From Candidatus Leucobacter sulfamidivorax (GTDB taxonomy: Bacteria > Actinomycetota > Actinomycetes > Actinomycetales > Microbacteriaceae): a stretch of 64,000 nucleotides of DNA. This document shows positions 1 through 8,675 of the stretch, in pieces (the first letter of the stretch is position 1; each line of letters starts with the position of its first letter). The notes beneath the pieces were generated by a model. The model saw only the letters and a program-made list of their open reading frames with translations. It was not told the DNA's origin and ran no database searches. The stretch is from positions 1,073,447 through 1,137,446 of the forward strand of contig QZLF01000001.1 of NCBI GenBank assembly GCA_016771945.1, read 5' to 3'. The position numbers and the translations under genes were made by a program.

Positions 1-1
1 G

Positions 2-370
2 CGCAGCGGCGCCGCGACCGCGCTGCCGAGCGCCCAGAACTCCCACACCCACGGCACCGCGCGCGCCGGCCGCCTGCTCCTCACCGTCGGCACGGGCGCC
101 TTCGGCAACGCGAGCGGCGGGCCGAGCCTCTCGATCCTCGATCTCGACACGGGGGAGGAACGGATCGCGCCGCTCGCCGTGCCGCACGAGACGGTGGCGC
201 CGTGGCGCGATGCCGAGGGCTCCGAGTACGCGGCGATCGCGGGCGGCAACACCCGCGGCGAGGGATGGCGCGGCGTCACGCTCGTGCGGCTCGACGACCT
301 GACGCAGCGCGAGCTGCCGGTGCCCGGCTACCCCCAGGCCATCGTCGCGTTCGCCCGGAGCGGAAGCTGA
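2..370 (+). CDS. C-terminal fragment of an unidentified protein (5' end outside window)
   Basis: The frame is open from the left edge to a TGA at 368-370 and encodes the last 122 residues. It contains short Gly-rich and Thr-rich strands (GTGAFGNASGG, ILDLDTGEE, VTLVRLDDLTQREL) that look like blades of a beta-propeller or a periodic extracellular beta-protein, but no diagnostic motif is visible. Codon use fits the neighbouring chromosomal genes. The next gene follows 33 nt later with its own leaderless-type promoter, so the two are probably separate transcription units. The function is unknown; the propeller idea is inference from strand pattern only. Confidence 0.5.
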   Translation, partial: RSGAATALPSAQNSHTHGTARAGRLLLTVGTGAFGNASGGPSLSILDLDTGEERIAPLAVPHETVAPWRDAEGSEYAAIAGGNTRGEGWRGVTLVRLDDLTQRELPVPGYPQAIVAFARSGS

Positions 371-391
371 GCCGTCCCCAGCCCGGGATGG

Positions 392-397
392 GAGAAT
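392..397 (+). promoter_or_regulatory. -10 box GAGAAT, leaderless start of stress protein gene
   Basis: GAGAAT ends 6 nt before the ATG at 404, the spacing expected when transcription starts at the start codon. Confidence 0.45.
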
Positions 398-403
398 CGG
401 AGC

Positions 404-919
404 ATGAGCAATTCCAGCCCGTACTCCGGTCGGCGCATGCCGCGCATGCCCGAACTGCCGAAGGGCGAGATCATCTCGACCTACGACCGCTACGCCGACG
501 CCATGCAGGCAGTCGACCGCCTCGTGCGCGCCGACTTCCCGGTGAACGAGGTGTCGATCCTCGGCAACGAGCTGCGCAGCGTCGAGCGGGTGACCGGCAA
601 GCTCAGCTACGGCCGGGTGGCGCTCATGGGCGCGCTCTCGGGAGCCTACCTGGGGCTCTTCCTCGGCATCCTGCTCTTCATCTTCCAGCCCGAGAACGCC
701 GCGATCTTCGGCGTCTTCCTCGCCGCGGTCGCGATCGGCGCCGGCTTCGGCATGCTGTTCATGGTGCTCTCCTACGCGATGAACCGCAACCGGCGGGGTT
801 TCTCCTCGGTGATGCAGTTCGTGGCCTCCCGCTACGACCTCATCACCGCGCCCTCGCTCGTGCACCGTGCGCGCGGCATCCTGAGCGGGCAGGCCGAGGC
901 GGGGGACTCGCCGCGCTGA
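404..919 (+). CDS. General stress protein, YflT/GSP17M-like domain, membrane associated
   Basis: This 171-residue protein has an N-terminal domain (about 20-65, with IISTYDRYADAMQAVDRL) typical of the actinobacterial general stress protein family related to Bacillus YflT/GSP17M. Two hydrophobic helices follow (about 75-100 and 103-125), so it is probably anchored in the membrane. No catalytic residues are evident and the biochemical role of the family is not established. The start is fixed by a GAGAAT box 6 nt upstream. It stands alone on the plus strand, convergent with the AraC regulator. Confidence 0.75.
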   Translation: MSNSSPYSGRRMPRMPELPKGEIISTYDRYADAMQAVDRLVRADFPVNEVSILGNELRSVERVTGKLSYGRVALMGALSGAYLGLFLGILLFIFQPENAAIFGVFLAAVAIGAGFGMLFMVLSYAMNRNRRGFSSVMQFVASRYDLITAPSLVHRARGILSGQAEAGDSPR

Positions 920-950
920 TCACGCCGACCTCGCCGGCTGCGCGGAGCGC

Positions 951-1880
951 TCAGGCGGATCCGCGCCGCCTCCGGGTGCGGAAGGCCGCCGGCGAGCAGC
1001 CCGCGTGCGCCGAGAAGGTGCGCGAGAAGTGGGAGGCCGAGGCGTAGCCGCATTCGGTCGCCACCTCCCGCACGGAGCGGTCGCCCGCCGCGAGCAGACG
1101 CTCGGCGCGGCGCATCCGGGCCTCGATGATGAAGCCGCTCGGGGAGGCGCCGCGCTCGGCGAAGACCCGGGCGAGCTGCCGCTCCGAGAGGTGCACGGCC
1201 GCGGCCAGCTCGCGAACGCTGAGGCCCGGATCGTGCAGCCTGGCCTCGATGTACTCGACCGCGGAGGAGTAGTGCCCCGGGGCGAGGGCCTCGGCGGCCG
1301 CGCGTTCGAGCGTGCGGATCAGCCGATCCGCGGCTTCGCCGAGCCGGGCCTCGCGGTCGCCGCCGCGCAGGCCGGCGTAGACGTGCTGCAGGGCCTCCGG
1401 CGCACCCTGGGCGCCGCCCGCACGCGCGAGCCCCGTGCGCAGCCGTGCGCACGGGCGCCTGCGCCACTGGTCCGCCAGGGGCAGCGCGCCCTCGCGCGAC
1501 TCGAAGAGCACGAGGCGCGTGTCGTCGTGGAAGGAGATGAAGAAGGGGTCGGCGGGATCGTAGACGAGCGTGTCGCCCGGGCCCGCGATCTCCATCGCGC
1601 TGCGCGACCAGTACATCGCCCGTCCAGAGAGCACGGTCGTGAAGTAGAGGATGGGGGCCGATCCGCCCGCGGCCGTCGCGGTGAGATCGACGACGTGGCC
1701 GTTGCTCGCGAAGCTGTGCACGCGGCCCTCGTCGACCGACATCGCGGCGTGGTCGCTGACGATGCCCTCCTCGCTCAGCGGGCGGTAGTCGGCGACGAAC
1801 AGCGCCTCGCTGAGATGCGCGCGCCAGGCCTCGGTGCGCTGGGCCGGCGGGTAGTCGAGGGTGCTGAAGCGATCGAGCAT
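951..1880 (-). CDS. AraC family transcriptional regulator (cupin-like sensor plus HTH)
   Basis: The 309-residue protein has an N-terminal AraC_binding_2-like sensor half (about 1-170) and a C-terminal AraC-type double helix-turn-helix (about 205-305). In the second half, LSVRELAAAVHLSERQLAR forms the first HTH and VREVATECGYASASHFSRTF the second, followed by the usual GCSPAAFR tail. The start ATG at 1880 has a GGAGGGG ribosome site upstream. It lies just downstream of, and on the same strand as, the NtaA-type monooxygenase, with about 105 nt between them. That arrangement suggests it may control the monooxygenase, but the ligand and target are unknown. Confidence 0.85.
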   Translation of the reverse strand: MLDRFSTLDYPPAQRTEAWRAHLSEALFVADYRPLSEEGIVSDHAAMSVDEGRVHSFASNGHVVDLTATAAGGSAPILYFTTVLSGRAMYWSRSAMEIAGPGDTLVYDPADPFFISFHDDTRLVLFESREGALPLADQWRRRPCARLRTGLARAGGAQGAPEALQHVYAGLRGGDREARLGEAADRLIRTLERAAAEALAPGHYSSAVEYIEARLHDPGLSVRELAAAVHLSERQLARVFAERGASPSGFIIEARMRRAERLLAAGDRSVREVATECGYASASHFSRTFSAHAGCSPAAFRTRRRRGSA

Positions 1881-1984
1881 CGCACCCCCTCCGCCGTCGG
1901 ACAGCCCCACTCTAACGCGGGATGCCCGTCGGCCGCGCCCATCGGCCGCGCAGTTCGGTGCCGCCGTTCGGTGCCGCCCGCCGC

Positions 1985-3358
1985 TCAGCGCCGCCGGTGC
2001 GCCGCCGCGGGGTGGTCGTCGCGGACCCGCTGCCGTCCCTCGCCGTAGTAGTACTCGCGCAGGGTGCTGCCCGCGTAGTCGTCCCAGACCCGGCCGCGCT
2101 TCTGCAGCTCGGGCACCACGAGCTCGACGAACTGCTCGTAGGTCTCCGGCGAGACCGCGTGGAAGAGGTTGATGCCGTCGAGCCCCGCGGTCTCGACCCA
2201 GTCCTCGATCTCGTCGGCGACCGTCTCCGGGCCGCCCACGATCACGGGGCCCACGCCGCCGATCCGCATGAACTCCACGAGGTCCGAGGTGGTCCACTTC
2301 CTCTTCTCCGGATCCGCCGTGGTCAGCAGCGCGAGTGTGGATCGCATCGAGTTCGTGTCGACGTACTCGAGCACCTGATCCGGCGCGAAGCCCGACATGT
2401 CGACGCCCGACCATCCGCCGTAGAGCGCGAGTGAGGCCTCCGGCGTGGCGTAGGAGATCGCCTCCCGGTGCAGGCGCTCGGCCTGGGCGTCGCTGTCCCC
2501 GACGATCACGGTGATCTGCTGCATGACGCGCAGCGCGTCGCGCGGGCGCCCCGCCTGCTCGGCGGCGTCGCGGAGCGAGCCCACGATCCTCGCCGCGATG
2601 TCCTTGCGCATGCCGTTGATGAAGACGCCCTCGCCGTGCCGTGCGGCGAAGGCGGTGCCGCGCGAGGAGGCTCCCGCCTGGAAGATCACCGGCGTGCGCT
2701 GCGGCGAGGGCGCGGTGAGGTGGATCCCGGGCACCCGGTAGTGCTCGCCCTCGTGCCCGATCGGGTGCACCTTCGACGGGTCGGCGAAGACGCCCGACTC
2801 GCGGTCGGCGAGCACCGCGTCGTCCTCCCAGGACGCCTCCCAGAGCTTGTAGACGACCTCCATGAACTCGTCGCCCATGTCGTAGCGCAGGTCGTGGTCG
2901 AGCTGGGCGTCCAGGCCGAGATTGCGCGCGGCGCTCTCGAGGTAGGAGGTCACCACGTTGAAGCCGATGCGGCCCTTCGTGAGGTGGTCGAGCGAGGAGA
3001 AGCGGCGCGCCAGCGCGTACGGCTGCTCGTAGGTCGTCGCCGCGGTGACCGCGAAGCCGAGCCTGGAGGTCACGGCCGCCATCGCCGAGATGAGGGTGAA
3101 GGGGTCGAGGATCGGGACCTGGGCGGCGCCCCTGATCGCCGCGTCGGGGGAGCCTCCGTACACGTCGTACACGCCGAGCACGTCGGCGAGGAACAGCGAG
3201 TCGAACTTGCCGCGCTCGAGGGTCTGCGCGAGGCCGGTCCAGTACTCGAGGTCCGTGTACCCCTCGGCGGCCCGCGAGCGCGGATTGCGCCAGGCGCCCG
3301 AGGTGTGCTGGCACGGGGTGGCGATCTGGAAGGCGTTGAGGCTGATCCTGCCGCTCAT
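1985..3358 (-). CDS. NtaA/SnaA/DszA-type FMNH2-dependent monooxygenase (LLM class)
   Basis: This is a 457-residue bacterial luciferase-like TIM-barrel protein. Its start (ISLNAFQIATPCQHTSGAWR), the segment GRIGFNVVTSYLESAARN near 150, and the C-terminal GPETVADEIEDWVETAGLDG are characteristic of the NtaA/SnaA/DszA/DmoA subgroup. Those enzymes use reduced FMN from a separate reductase and oxygen to oxidise sulfur compounds, nitrilotriacetate-like chelators or similar xenobiotics. No reductase gene is next to it, so reduced flavin would have to come from elsewhere. The start is supported by GAGGAG 4 nt upstream. The substrate cannot be assigned. The downstream AraC regulator is the natural candidate controller. 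Confidence 0.85.
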   Translation of the reverse strand: MSGRISLNAFQIATPCQHTSGAWRNPRSRAAEGYTDLEYWTGLAQTLERGKFDSLFLADVLGVYDVYGGSPDAAIRGAAQVPILDPFTLISAMAAVTSRLGFAVTAATTYEQPYALARRFSSLDHLTKGRIGFNVVTSYLESAARNLGLDAQLDHDLRYDMGDEFMEVVYKLWEASWEDDAVLADRESGVFADPSKVHPIGHEGEHYRVPGIHLTAPSPQRTPVIFQAGASSRGTAFAARHGEGVFINGMRKDIAARIVGSLRDAAEQAGRPRDALRVMQQITVIVGDSDAQAERLHREAISYATPEASLALYGGWSGVDMSGFAPDQVLEYVDTNSMRSTLALLTTADPEKRKWTTSDLVEFMRIGGVGPVIVGGPETVADEIEDWVETAGLDGINLFHAVSPETYEQFVELVVPELQKRGRVWDDYAGSTLREYYYGEGRQRVRDDHPAAAHRRR

Positions 3359-3486
3359 GATGCTCCTCTCGACTCGGATCTGCCCCCATTCAAGCGCGCG
3401 GCGCGCGGTCGCACATGCCGTGATCGGACGTCCGTGTGCCGAGATCGGACCTCATGCGGTGCCGGCGCCCCGGGTGGCCGCGAATG

Positions 3487-4938
3487 CTACGCGTCAGCCT
3501 TGGCCGCCCGCACCCACGCCTCCACGTCGTCGGCGGTGCGGGGGATGGCGGCCGAGAGGTTGAGGCAGCCGGTCTCGGTGACGACGATGTCGTCCTCGAT
3601 GCGCACGCCGATGCCGCGGTACTCCTCGGGCACGGTCAGGTCGTCGGGCTGGAAGTAGAGCCCCGGTTCGATCGTGAAGCACATGCCCGCCTCGACGATG
3701 CCGTCGAGGTACATCTCCCGGCGCGCCTGCGCGCAGTCGTGCACGTCGAGGCCGAGGTGGTGGCTCGTGCCGTGCACCATGTAGCGGCGGTGGTAGGGGA
3801 TCGCCTCGGCGTCGGTCGCGGATCCGGTCCCGCCGTCCGGCGCCGTTCCTCCGACCGTGCGCCCGTCGATCGCGATGCCGAGCGGCAGCCCCCATTCGCG
3901 GGTGCGCCGCTCGATGACCCGCATCGCGGTGTCGTGCACGTCGCCGAAGCGGATGCCGGGCCGCACGATCGCGCGCGCCGCGTCGGCCGCCTCGAGCACC
4001 GCCTCGTAGACCCGCCGCTGCACGGGGGAGAAGACGCCCGAGATCGGCACCGTGCGGGTGATGTCGGCCGTGTAGAGGCTGTCGAGCTCGACGCCGGCGT
4101 CGAGCAGCAGCAGATCGCCCTCGCGGATGTCGCCGTCGTTGCGCACCCAGTGCAGGGTGCAGGCGTGGTGCCCGGCCGCGGCGATCGTCTCGTAGCCGAC
4201 CTCGTTGCCGTCGAGCCGGGCGCGCTGGTTGAAGACGCCCTCGACGACGCGCTCGCCGCGGGGCGCGGCCGCGGCGCGGCCGAGCGAGGCGAGCACTTCG
4301 TCGAAGCCGCGGGCCGTGGCATCGACCGCCAGCTGCAGCTGCGCGAGCTCGTACTCGTCCTTCACGAGGCGCAGCTCGCTCGTCGCGCGGGCGAGATCGG
4401 GGTCGTCCTCGCCCGCCCCGAGCGCGCGGTCGCCCTCGCGCGGCTCGAAGGCGCCCTGCGGTGCCGTGGCGAGGCCGAGCCCGGCGGCGACCTGGGCGAG
4501 GGAGGGACGCGGGCCGATCCAGAACTCGCCGATCTCGGGGTTCGCGAAGAACTCCTCGCTGTCGCGACCCGCGCGCTCGCGGAAGTGGAGGGTCTCCTCG
4601 AGACCGTCGCCGGTCGCGTCGAGCACGAGCACGGCGCCCGGCTCCGCCTCGGAGCCCCAGCCGGTGAGGTGCGCGAAGGCGCTGTGCGCCCGGAAGGGGT
4701 GGAAGGTGTCGTTCGAGCGCTGCTTCATGAGGCCGGCGTGGATCACGAGGCGCTCGCCGGGGAACTGCTCGCTCAGGGCGCGGCGGCGCGCCGCGGCGTA
4801 AGCGGCGGCCTCGCGCCGGGCGGGCAGCGGGTCGTCGCGGTCCGCCCATCCTCGCGAGATGTAGTCGAGGAAGGCGCCGCCGCGCGGTGCGGTGCTGCGG
4901 CTCTCGTTGCTGACCTCGGCCTCGTGGGTGTCGCTCAT
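3487..4938 (-). CDS. pepP: Xaa-Pro aminopeptidase (M24B, aminopeptidase P)
   Basis: The 483-residue protein has an N-terminal AMP_N domain (about 40-180) and a C-terminal creatinase-fold peptidase (about 225-470). The five expected metal ligands can be seen: Asp in [12 protein letters not shown], Asp in YTADITRTV, His in [13 protein letters not shown], Glu in TIEPGLYF and Glu in [10 protein letters not shown]. It should remove N-terminal residues preceding proline, using two manganese ions in the cytoplasm. An ATG at 4947 is in frame, but I prefer 4938 because a GAGAAT box ends 7 nt before it. The gene is divergent from the PHP-domain gene. Confidence 0.9.
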   Translation of the reverse strand: MSDTHEAEVSNESRSTAPRGGAFLDYISRGWADRDDPLPARREAAAYAAARRRALSEQFPGERLVIHAGLMKQRSNDTFHPFRAHSAFAHLTGWGSEAEPGAVLVLDATGDGLEETLHFRERAGRDSEEFFANPEIGEFWIGPRPSLAQVAAGLGLATAPQGAFEPREGDRALGAGEDDPDLARATSELRLVKDEYELAQLQLAVDATARGFDEVLASLGRAAAAPRGERVVEGVFNQRARLDGNEVGYETIAAAGHHACTLHWVRNDGDIREGDLLLLDAGVELDSLYTADITRTVPISGVFSPVQRRVYEAVLEAADAARAIVRPGIRFGDVHDTAMRVIERRTREWGLPLGIAIDGRTVGGTAPDGGTGSATDAEAIPYHRRYMVHGTSHHLGLDVHDCAQARREMYLDGIVEAGMCFTIEPGLYFQPDDLTVPEEYRGIGVRIEDDIVVTETGCLNLSAAIPRTADDVEAWVRAAKADA

Positions 4939-4945
4939 GGGCTCC

Positions 4946-4951
4946 ATTCTC
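4946..4951 (-). promoter_or_regulatory. -10 box GAGAAT for aminopeptidase gene
   Basis: GAGAAT (read on the minus strand) lies 7 nt before ATG 4938; this decides between two in-frame ATG codons. Confidence 0.45.
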
Positions 4952-4999
4952 CCATCGCGGGCGGCGGGGGCCGTGCGGTCCGCGCGGGCGCCCAGGGCA

Positions 5000-5005
5000 T
5001 AGCAT
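5000..5005 (+). promoter_or_regulatory. -10 box TAGCAT, leaderless start of PHP gene
   Basis: TAGCAT ends 7 nt before ATG 5013 and no Shine-Dalgarno is present. Confidence 0.55.
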
Positions 5006-5012
5006 TGACGCT

Positions 5013-5849
5013 ATGCCCGGCCGCTACGATCTGCACACGCACTCCGTGTACAGCGACGGCACCACCTCGCCCGCCGAGATCGCCGCGGAGGCGGCGGCGC
5101 TGGGGCTTGCGGGCTTCGCGCTCACCGATCACGACACCGTGGGCGGCTGGGACGAGGCGCGCGCGGTCGCCGCGGAGCTCGGCCTCGACTTCCTGCCCGG
5201 CATGGAGATCACCACGCGTCACGACTGGCGATCCACCCACCTGCTCGCCTACGGCTTCGAGCCGTCGGCGGCCCCGCTCGGCATCGAGCTCACGCGGGTG
5301 CGCGACTCGCGGCTCGGACGCGCCCGCGAGATGGTGGATCGCCTCTCGGCGGACTTCGACATCGACTGGCACGCCGTCATCGAGCAGGGGGCGGATCGCA
5401 CGATCGGGCGCCCCCACATCGCCGACGCGCTCGTCAGCGCCGGGTACTTCGCGGACCGCGGCGCCGCATTCGCGGACGTGCTGCACCCGAGATCCCGCTA
5501 CTACGTGCCGACCTACGCGATCGAGACGGTCGACGCGATCCGCCTGGTGCGCGAGGCCGGGGGAGTGCCCGTGCTCGCGCACCCCGCGGCGGGACGGCAG
5601 TCGCGGGCCGTGGACCCGCACGCCGTCGCGGAGTTCGCGCGGGCCGGGCTCTGGGGTATCGAGCTCGACCATCCGGAGAACCGCGCCGACTGGCTGCCGC
5701 CGCTCGCGGAGGCCGCCGCCCGGCACGGCCTGGTCGTCACCGGCGCGAGCGACTACCACGGCGCGGGCAAGCCCAATCGGCTGGGCGAGCGCTCGAGCCG
5801 GGCGGAGACGGTCGAGGCGATCCGCGCGCTCGCCGCGGTGCCGCGATGA
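5013..5849 (+). CDS. PHP-domain phosphoesterase (YciV/RnaAM-like)
   Basis: This 278-residue single-domain protein carries the PHP metal-binding signature: [11 protein letters not shown] at the N-terminus, [12 protein letters not shown] near 40, [19 protein letters not shown] and the terminal GASDYHG. It resembles the YciV/RNase AM group, in which the trinuclear site removes phosphate from 3',5'-bisphosphonucleosides or trims RNA 5' ends. The exact substrate here is inferred from family resemblance. A TAGCAT box 7 nt before the ATG supports the start. The YchJ-like gene follows closely on the same strand. Confidence 0.85.
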   Translation: MPGRYDLHTHSVYSDGTTSPAEIAAEAAALGLAGFALTDHDTVGGWDEARAVAAELGLDFLPGMEITTRHDWRSTHLLAYGFEPSAAPLGIELTRVRDSRLGRAREMVDRLSADFDIDWHAVIEQGADRTIGRPHIADALVSAGYFADRGAAFADVLHPRSRYYVPTYAIETVDAIRLVREAGGVPVLAHPAAGRQSRAVDPHAVAEFARAGLWGIELDHPENRADWLPPLAEAAARHGLVVTGASDYHGAGKPNRLGERSSRAETVEAIRALAAVPR

Positions 5850-5871
5850 CGGTGCTGCGGTGACGGTGCCG

Positions 5872-6267
5872 ATGACCTCTGCCGGAGCGGATCGGCCCTG
5901 CCCCTGCGGGCGCGGCGAGCCGTACGCCGCGTGCTGCGGCCCGCTGCACGGAGGCGCCGCCGCGCCGACCGCCGAGCGTCTCATGCGCTCCCGCTACAGC
6001 GCCTTCGCCCGCGGCCTCGCGCCCTATCTGCTCGCGAGCTGGCACCCGTCGACGCGCCCCGACTCGCTCGAGATCGACGAGTCGCTGCGGTGGATCCGCC
6101 TGCTCGTCGAGGGCGTCGAGGCCGGCGGGCCCTTCGACGCCGAGGGCTTCGTGACCTTCACCGCGATCGCGCGCACGCCCGAGGGTCGTCTCGAGCAGCG
6201 CGAGCGCAGTCGCTTCGTGCGCGAGGCGGGGCACTGGCTCTACGTCGACGGCGTCGAGCCCGCGTGA
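5872..6267 (+). CDS. YchJ family protein with N-terminal SEC-C-like zinc motif
   Basis: The 131-residue protein begins with [17 protein letters not shown], a SEC-C-type CxCx8CC zinc motif. A YchJ core follows ([45 protein letters not shown]). Family members are small zinc-binding, NTF2-like proteins of undefined role. The length is usual for the family. A GTG at 5860 is in frame and would add four residues; the ATG at 5872 is chosen because it leaves the motif close to the N-terminus. It lies 22 nt after the PHP gene, probably co-transcribed with it, and converges on the broken secreted-protein gene. Confidence 0.8.
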   Translation: MTSAGADRPCPCGRGEPYAACCGPLHGGAAAPTAERLMRSRYSAFARGLAPYLLASWHPSTRPDSLEIDESLRWIRLLVEGVEAGGPFDAEGFVTFTAIARTPEGRLEQRERSRFVREAGHWLYVDGVEPA

Positions 6268-6327
6268 TTTCGGGCTGCCCCGCGCCGATAGTGGACGCAG
6301 CGTCTCTCGAAGCCCATTGTGAACTGC

Positions 6328-6387
6328 GCCGAGAGGGCAAAAATCGTGCTGTTTCTCGGAACCCAGCGTGATTTTTGCCCTCTCGGC
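6328..6387. repeat. Perfect 18-bp inverted repeat between convergent genes
   Basis: Left arm 6328-6345 (GCCGAGAGGGCAAAAATC) is matched exactly by its reverse complement at 6370-6387, with a 24-nt loop. After three mismatched bases the arms gain a further four pairs (GAAC 6321-6324 with GTTC 6391-6394). A+T at the loop-proximal end gives a run of A or T on each strand. It may act as a bidirectional terminator for the two convergent genes, or be a dispersed palindromic element. Confidence 0.75.
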
Positions 6388-6439
6388 ATGGTTCCGAATC
6401 GTGCGGGAGGGCTGGTGATCCGCCCACGACACGAGGCGC

Positions 6440-6941
6440 TCAGCGGATGTAGACGTCGAGGTGGTTGCCCGAGGTCCCCCGGTCGTAGATCTTGCCCTGG
6501 TAGCCGAACGGGGTGTCGTAGACGGTGCCCTTCGGCGCCGATCCCGCGAGCACGATGAAGCCGTGGGCGTCGCTCACGTAGCCGTCCTCGTTGACGTGGC
6601 GGCCGGGGATCGCGAGCCCGGGTCCGGGCAGCACCTGCTGGCTGTAGTACGTGAACTTGTAGCCGCCCCAGTTGACCACCCCGCTCGACATGAACTGCTG
6701 CAGGGTGTAGAGCGCGACCGGCTTGGGCGGGACCAGCGTCTCGAGCTGCTCGGCCTCGACGTACACCGCGGGGCCGGGTCCGGCGACGGGCGCGAACTGC
6801 TGCAGCGCGCGGCTGCCGGCGGGCATCGATCCGCTGTACGCGAATGCCGCGTCCGAGGGGGATCGGCGCGGCCACGATCACGCCGAACAGCACGAGTGCC
6901 GCTCCGCCCGCCGTGACCGTGCGCCTGAGAGTCAGGGTCAG
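6440..6941 (-). pseudogene. Secreted double-psi beta-barrel (3D-like) protein, N-terminus frameshifted
   Basis: The longest in-frame product runs from ATG 6826 (128 residues) but lacks a signal peptide. Immediately upstream, one frame away, is a clear signal sequence (RRTVTAGGAALVLFGVIV). Removing one C from the five-C run (6857-6861) joins the two as AAPIPSDAAFAYSGSMPAG and gives about 164 residues. The C-terminal part (GGYKFTYYSQQVLPG, GRHVNEDGYVSDAHGFIVLA, GTVYDTPFG, then LDVYIR) resembles small exported 3D/RlpA-like barrel proteins; this fold is inferred. The restored frame has an AGGAGG site (6943-6948) but no ATG, GTG or TTG at the right distance, only CTG (6935). It follows the DEAD-box gene directly. 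Confidence 0.5.
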
Positions 6942-8479
6942 GCCTCCTCGCCTACGCTCGCTCCCGCGCCCTCGGCTCCGGCGGCCGCGGTCTCCGTCGC
7001 CGCCGCGCCGGCCGAGCCCTGGCCGCGTCCGCGGCCGCCTCGGCGGCGCCTGCGGCGGGGAGCTGCGCCCTCCGCCGGGGCCTCGTTCGAGGTGCCCGGC
7101 TCGCTGCGGCCGTCCTCGTCGTGGCCGTGCCCCTCGTGGCCGTGCGCCTCGTGGCGGCCGGCTCCGCGGGGGTTGTCGCTGCGGGTGCGCCGGCGGTTGC
7201 GCGAGCGGCCTCCGCCCTCGCGGCCCTCCCGCGATCCGCCGTCCTCGGTCCGCTCGGGCCGATCGGCCCGCGGCGCGCGATCCTTCACCGGGGTGGCCTT
7301 GATGCGGCCCTTCGTGCCCTCGGGGATCTTCAGGTCCTCGTAGAGGTGCGGCGAGGAGCTGTAGGTCTCCCGCGGCTCGGGGGTGCCGAAGTCGAGCGCC
7401 TTGTTGATGAGCGCCCACTTGTGCATGTCGTCCCAGTCGACGAAGGTGACGGCGATGCCGGTGCGGCCCGCGCGGCCCGTGCGGCCCACGCGGTGCAGGT
7501 AGGTCTTCTCGTCGTCGGGCACGGTGTGGTTGATGACGTGCGTCACGTCGTCGACGTCGATGCCGCGGGCCGCGACGTCGGTCGCGATGAGGATGTCCTT
7601 CTTGCCGGCCTTGAACGCCGCCATGGCGCGCTCGCGCTGGTCCTGGTTCAGGTCGCCGTGCACGCTCGCGGCGGAGAAGCCGCGGTCCACGAGCTCCTCC
7701 TGCAGCTTCGCGGCGGCGCGCTTGGTGCGCATGAAGACGACGGTCTTGCCGCGGCCCTCGGCCTGCAGGATGCGGCCGATGACCTCGTCCTTGTCGAGGG
7801 AGTGCGCACGGTAGACGATGTGCTCGATGTTCGCCTGCATCGCCCCCTCGTCGGGGTCGGTCGCCCGGATGTGGATCGGGCCCCGCATGAAGCGACGCGC
7901 GAGCGCCACGATCGTGCCGGGCATGGTCGCCGAGAACAGCATCGTGTGGCGCGACTCGGGGGTCTGGGCGAAGAGCTTCTCGATGTCGGCGAGGAAGCCG
8001 AGGTCGAGCATCTTGTCGGCCTCGTCGAGCACCATCTCGCGCACGTTGCCGAGGGTCAGGAGGCGCTGCCCGGCGAGGTCGAGCAGGCGCCCGGGGGTGC
8101 CGACGACGACCTGCGCGCCGGCCTTCAGCTGCTCGATCTGACCCTCGTAGGCCTTGCCGCCGTAGATCGGGACGATCTGCACGCCGCGGTTCTTCGAGGC
8201 GAGCTCGAGGTCCTCGAACACCTGCACCGCGAGCTCGCGGGTCGGCACCACCACGAGCGCCTGCACGCCGGGCTCGGGGTTCGCGCCGATGCGCTGCAGC
8301 AGCGGCAGGCCGAAGCCGAAGGTCTTGCCGGTGCCGGTCTTGGCCTGGCCGATGATGTCCTGCCCGTCGAGGGCGAGGGGGATCGTCTGCTCCTGGATGG
8401 GGAAGGCGTCGACGATGCCCTGGTCGGCGAGGGCGTCGACCATATCCTGTTCGACGCCGAGTTCGGTGAACGTGGTCAC
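6938..8479 (-). CDS. DEAD-box ATP-dependent RNA helicase
   Basis: The 513-residue protein has all the helicase motifs: Q motif near 28-30, Walker A AKTGTGKT (46-53), PTREL near 80, DEAD at 152-155, SAT in FSATMPGT, and the RecA-2 motifs DVAARGID and HRVGRTGRAGR. The last 130 residues are rich in Arg, Gly and charged residues with RRRRGGRGRG tracts, as in RhlE/CsdA-like actinobacterial helicases that bind RNA non-specifically. It should remodel RNA duplexes in ribosome assembly or mRNA decay. The start is a GTG. The ferritin-like gene lies divergently upstream. Confidence 0.9.
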   Translation of the reverse strand: MTTFTELGVEQDMVDALADQGIVDAFPIQEQTIPLALDGQDIIGQAKTGTGKTFGFGLPLLQRIGANPEPGVQALVVVPTRELAVQVFEDLELASKNRGVQIVPIYGGKAYEGQIEQLKAGAQVVVGTPGRLLDLAGQRLLTLGNVREMVLDEADKMLDLGFLADIEKLFAQTPESRHTMLFSATMPGTIVALARRFMRGPIHIRATDPDEGAMQANIEHIVYRAHSLDKDEVIGRILQAEGRGKTVVFMRTKRAAAKLQEELVDRGFSAASVHGDLNQDQRERAMAAFKAGKKDILIATDVAARGIDVDDVTHVINHTVPDDEKTYLHRVGRTGRAGRTGIAVTFVDWDDMHKWALINKALDFGTPEPRETYSSSPHLYEDLKIPEGTKGRIKATPVKDRAPRADRPERTEDGGSREGREGGGRSRNRRRTRSDNPRGAGRHEAHGHEGHGHDEDGRSEPGTSNEAPAEGAAPRRRRRRGGRGRGQGSAGAAATETAAAGAEGAGASVGEEA

Positions 8480-8663
8480 TCTGGTCTACCTGTTCTGTAT
8501 GAGATTGCGATGCTACGCGCTGATCTCGAACCACAGGCGTAGCTGCGGACGATCCTCGTCGCCCGCGTGAGTGCTTCGGCGGTCGCCGCCCGCGGCAGGG
8601 CCGCGGTCGATCCGCCGTCGAATGCAGCACCCAGTCTATGCGGTGCACGCTGTGCGTCGCCGG

Positions 8664-8669
8664 TACACT
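8664..8669 (+). promoter_or_regulatory. -10 box TACACT, leaderless GTG start
   Basis: TACACT ends 6 nt before GTG 8676; this choice removes an upstream in-frame extension of 35 residues that looks non-coding. Confidence 0.55.
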
Positions 8670-8675
8670 GGCGAG

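Noticed and set aside
3436-6267. A 943-codon plus-strand open frame across the aminopeptidase and PHP genes
   Set aside because: Only its last 131 codons (YchJ) look like protein; the remainder is antisense or out of frame to well-supported genes.
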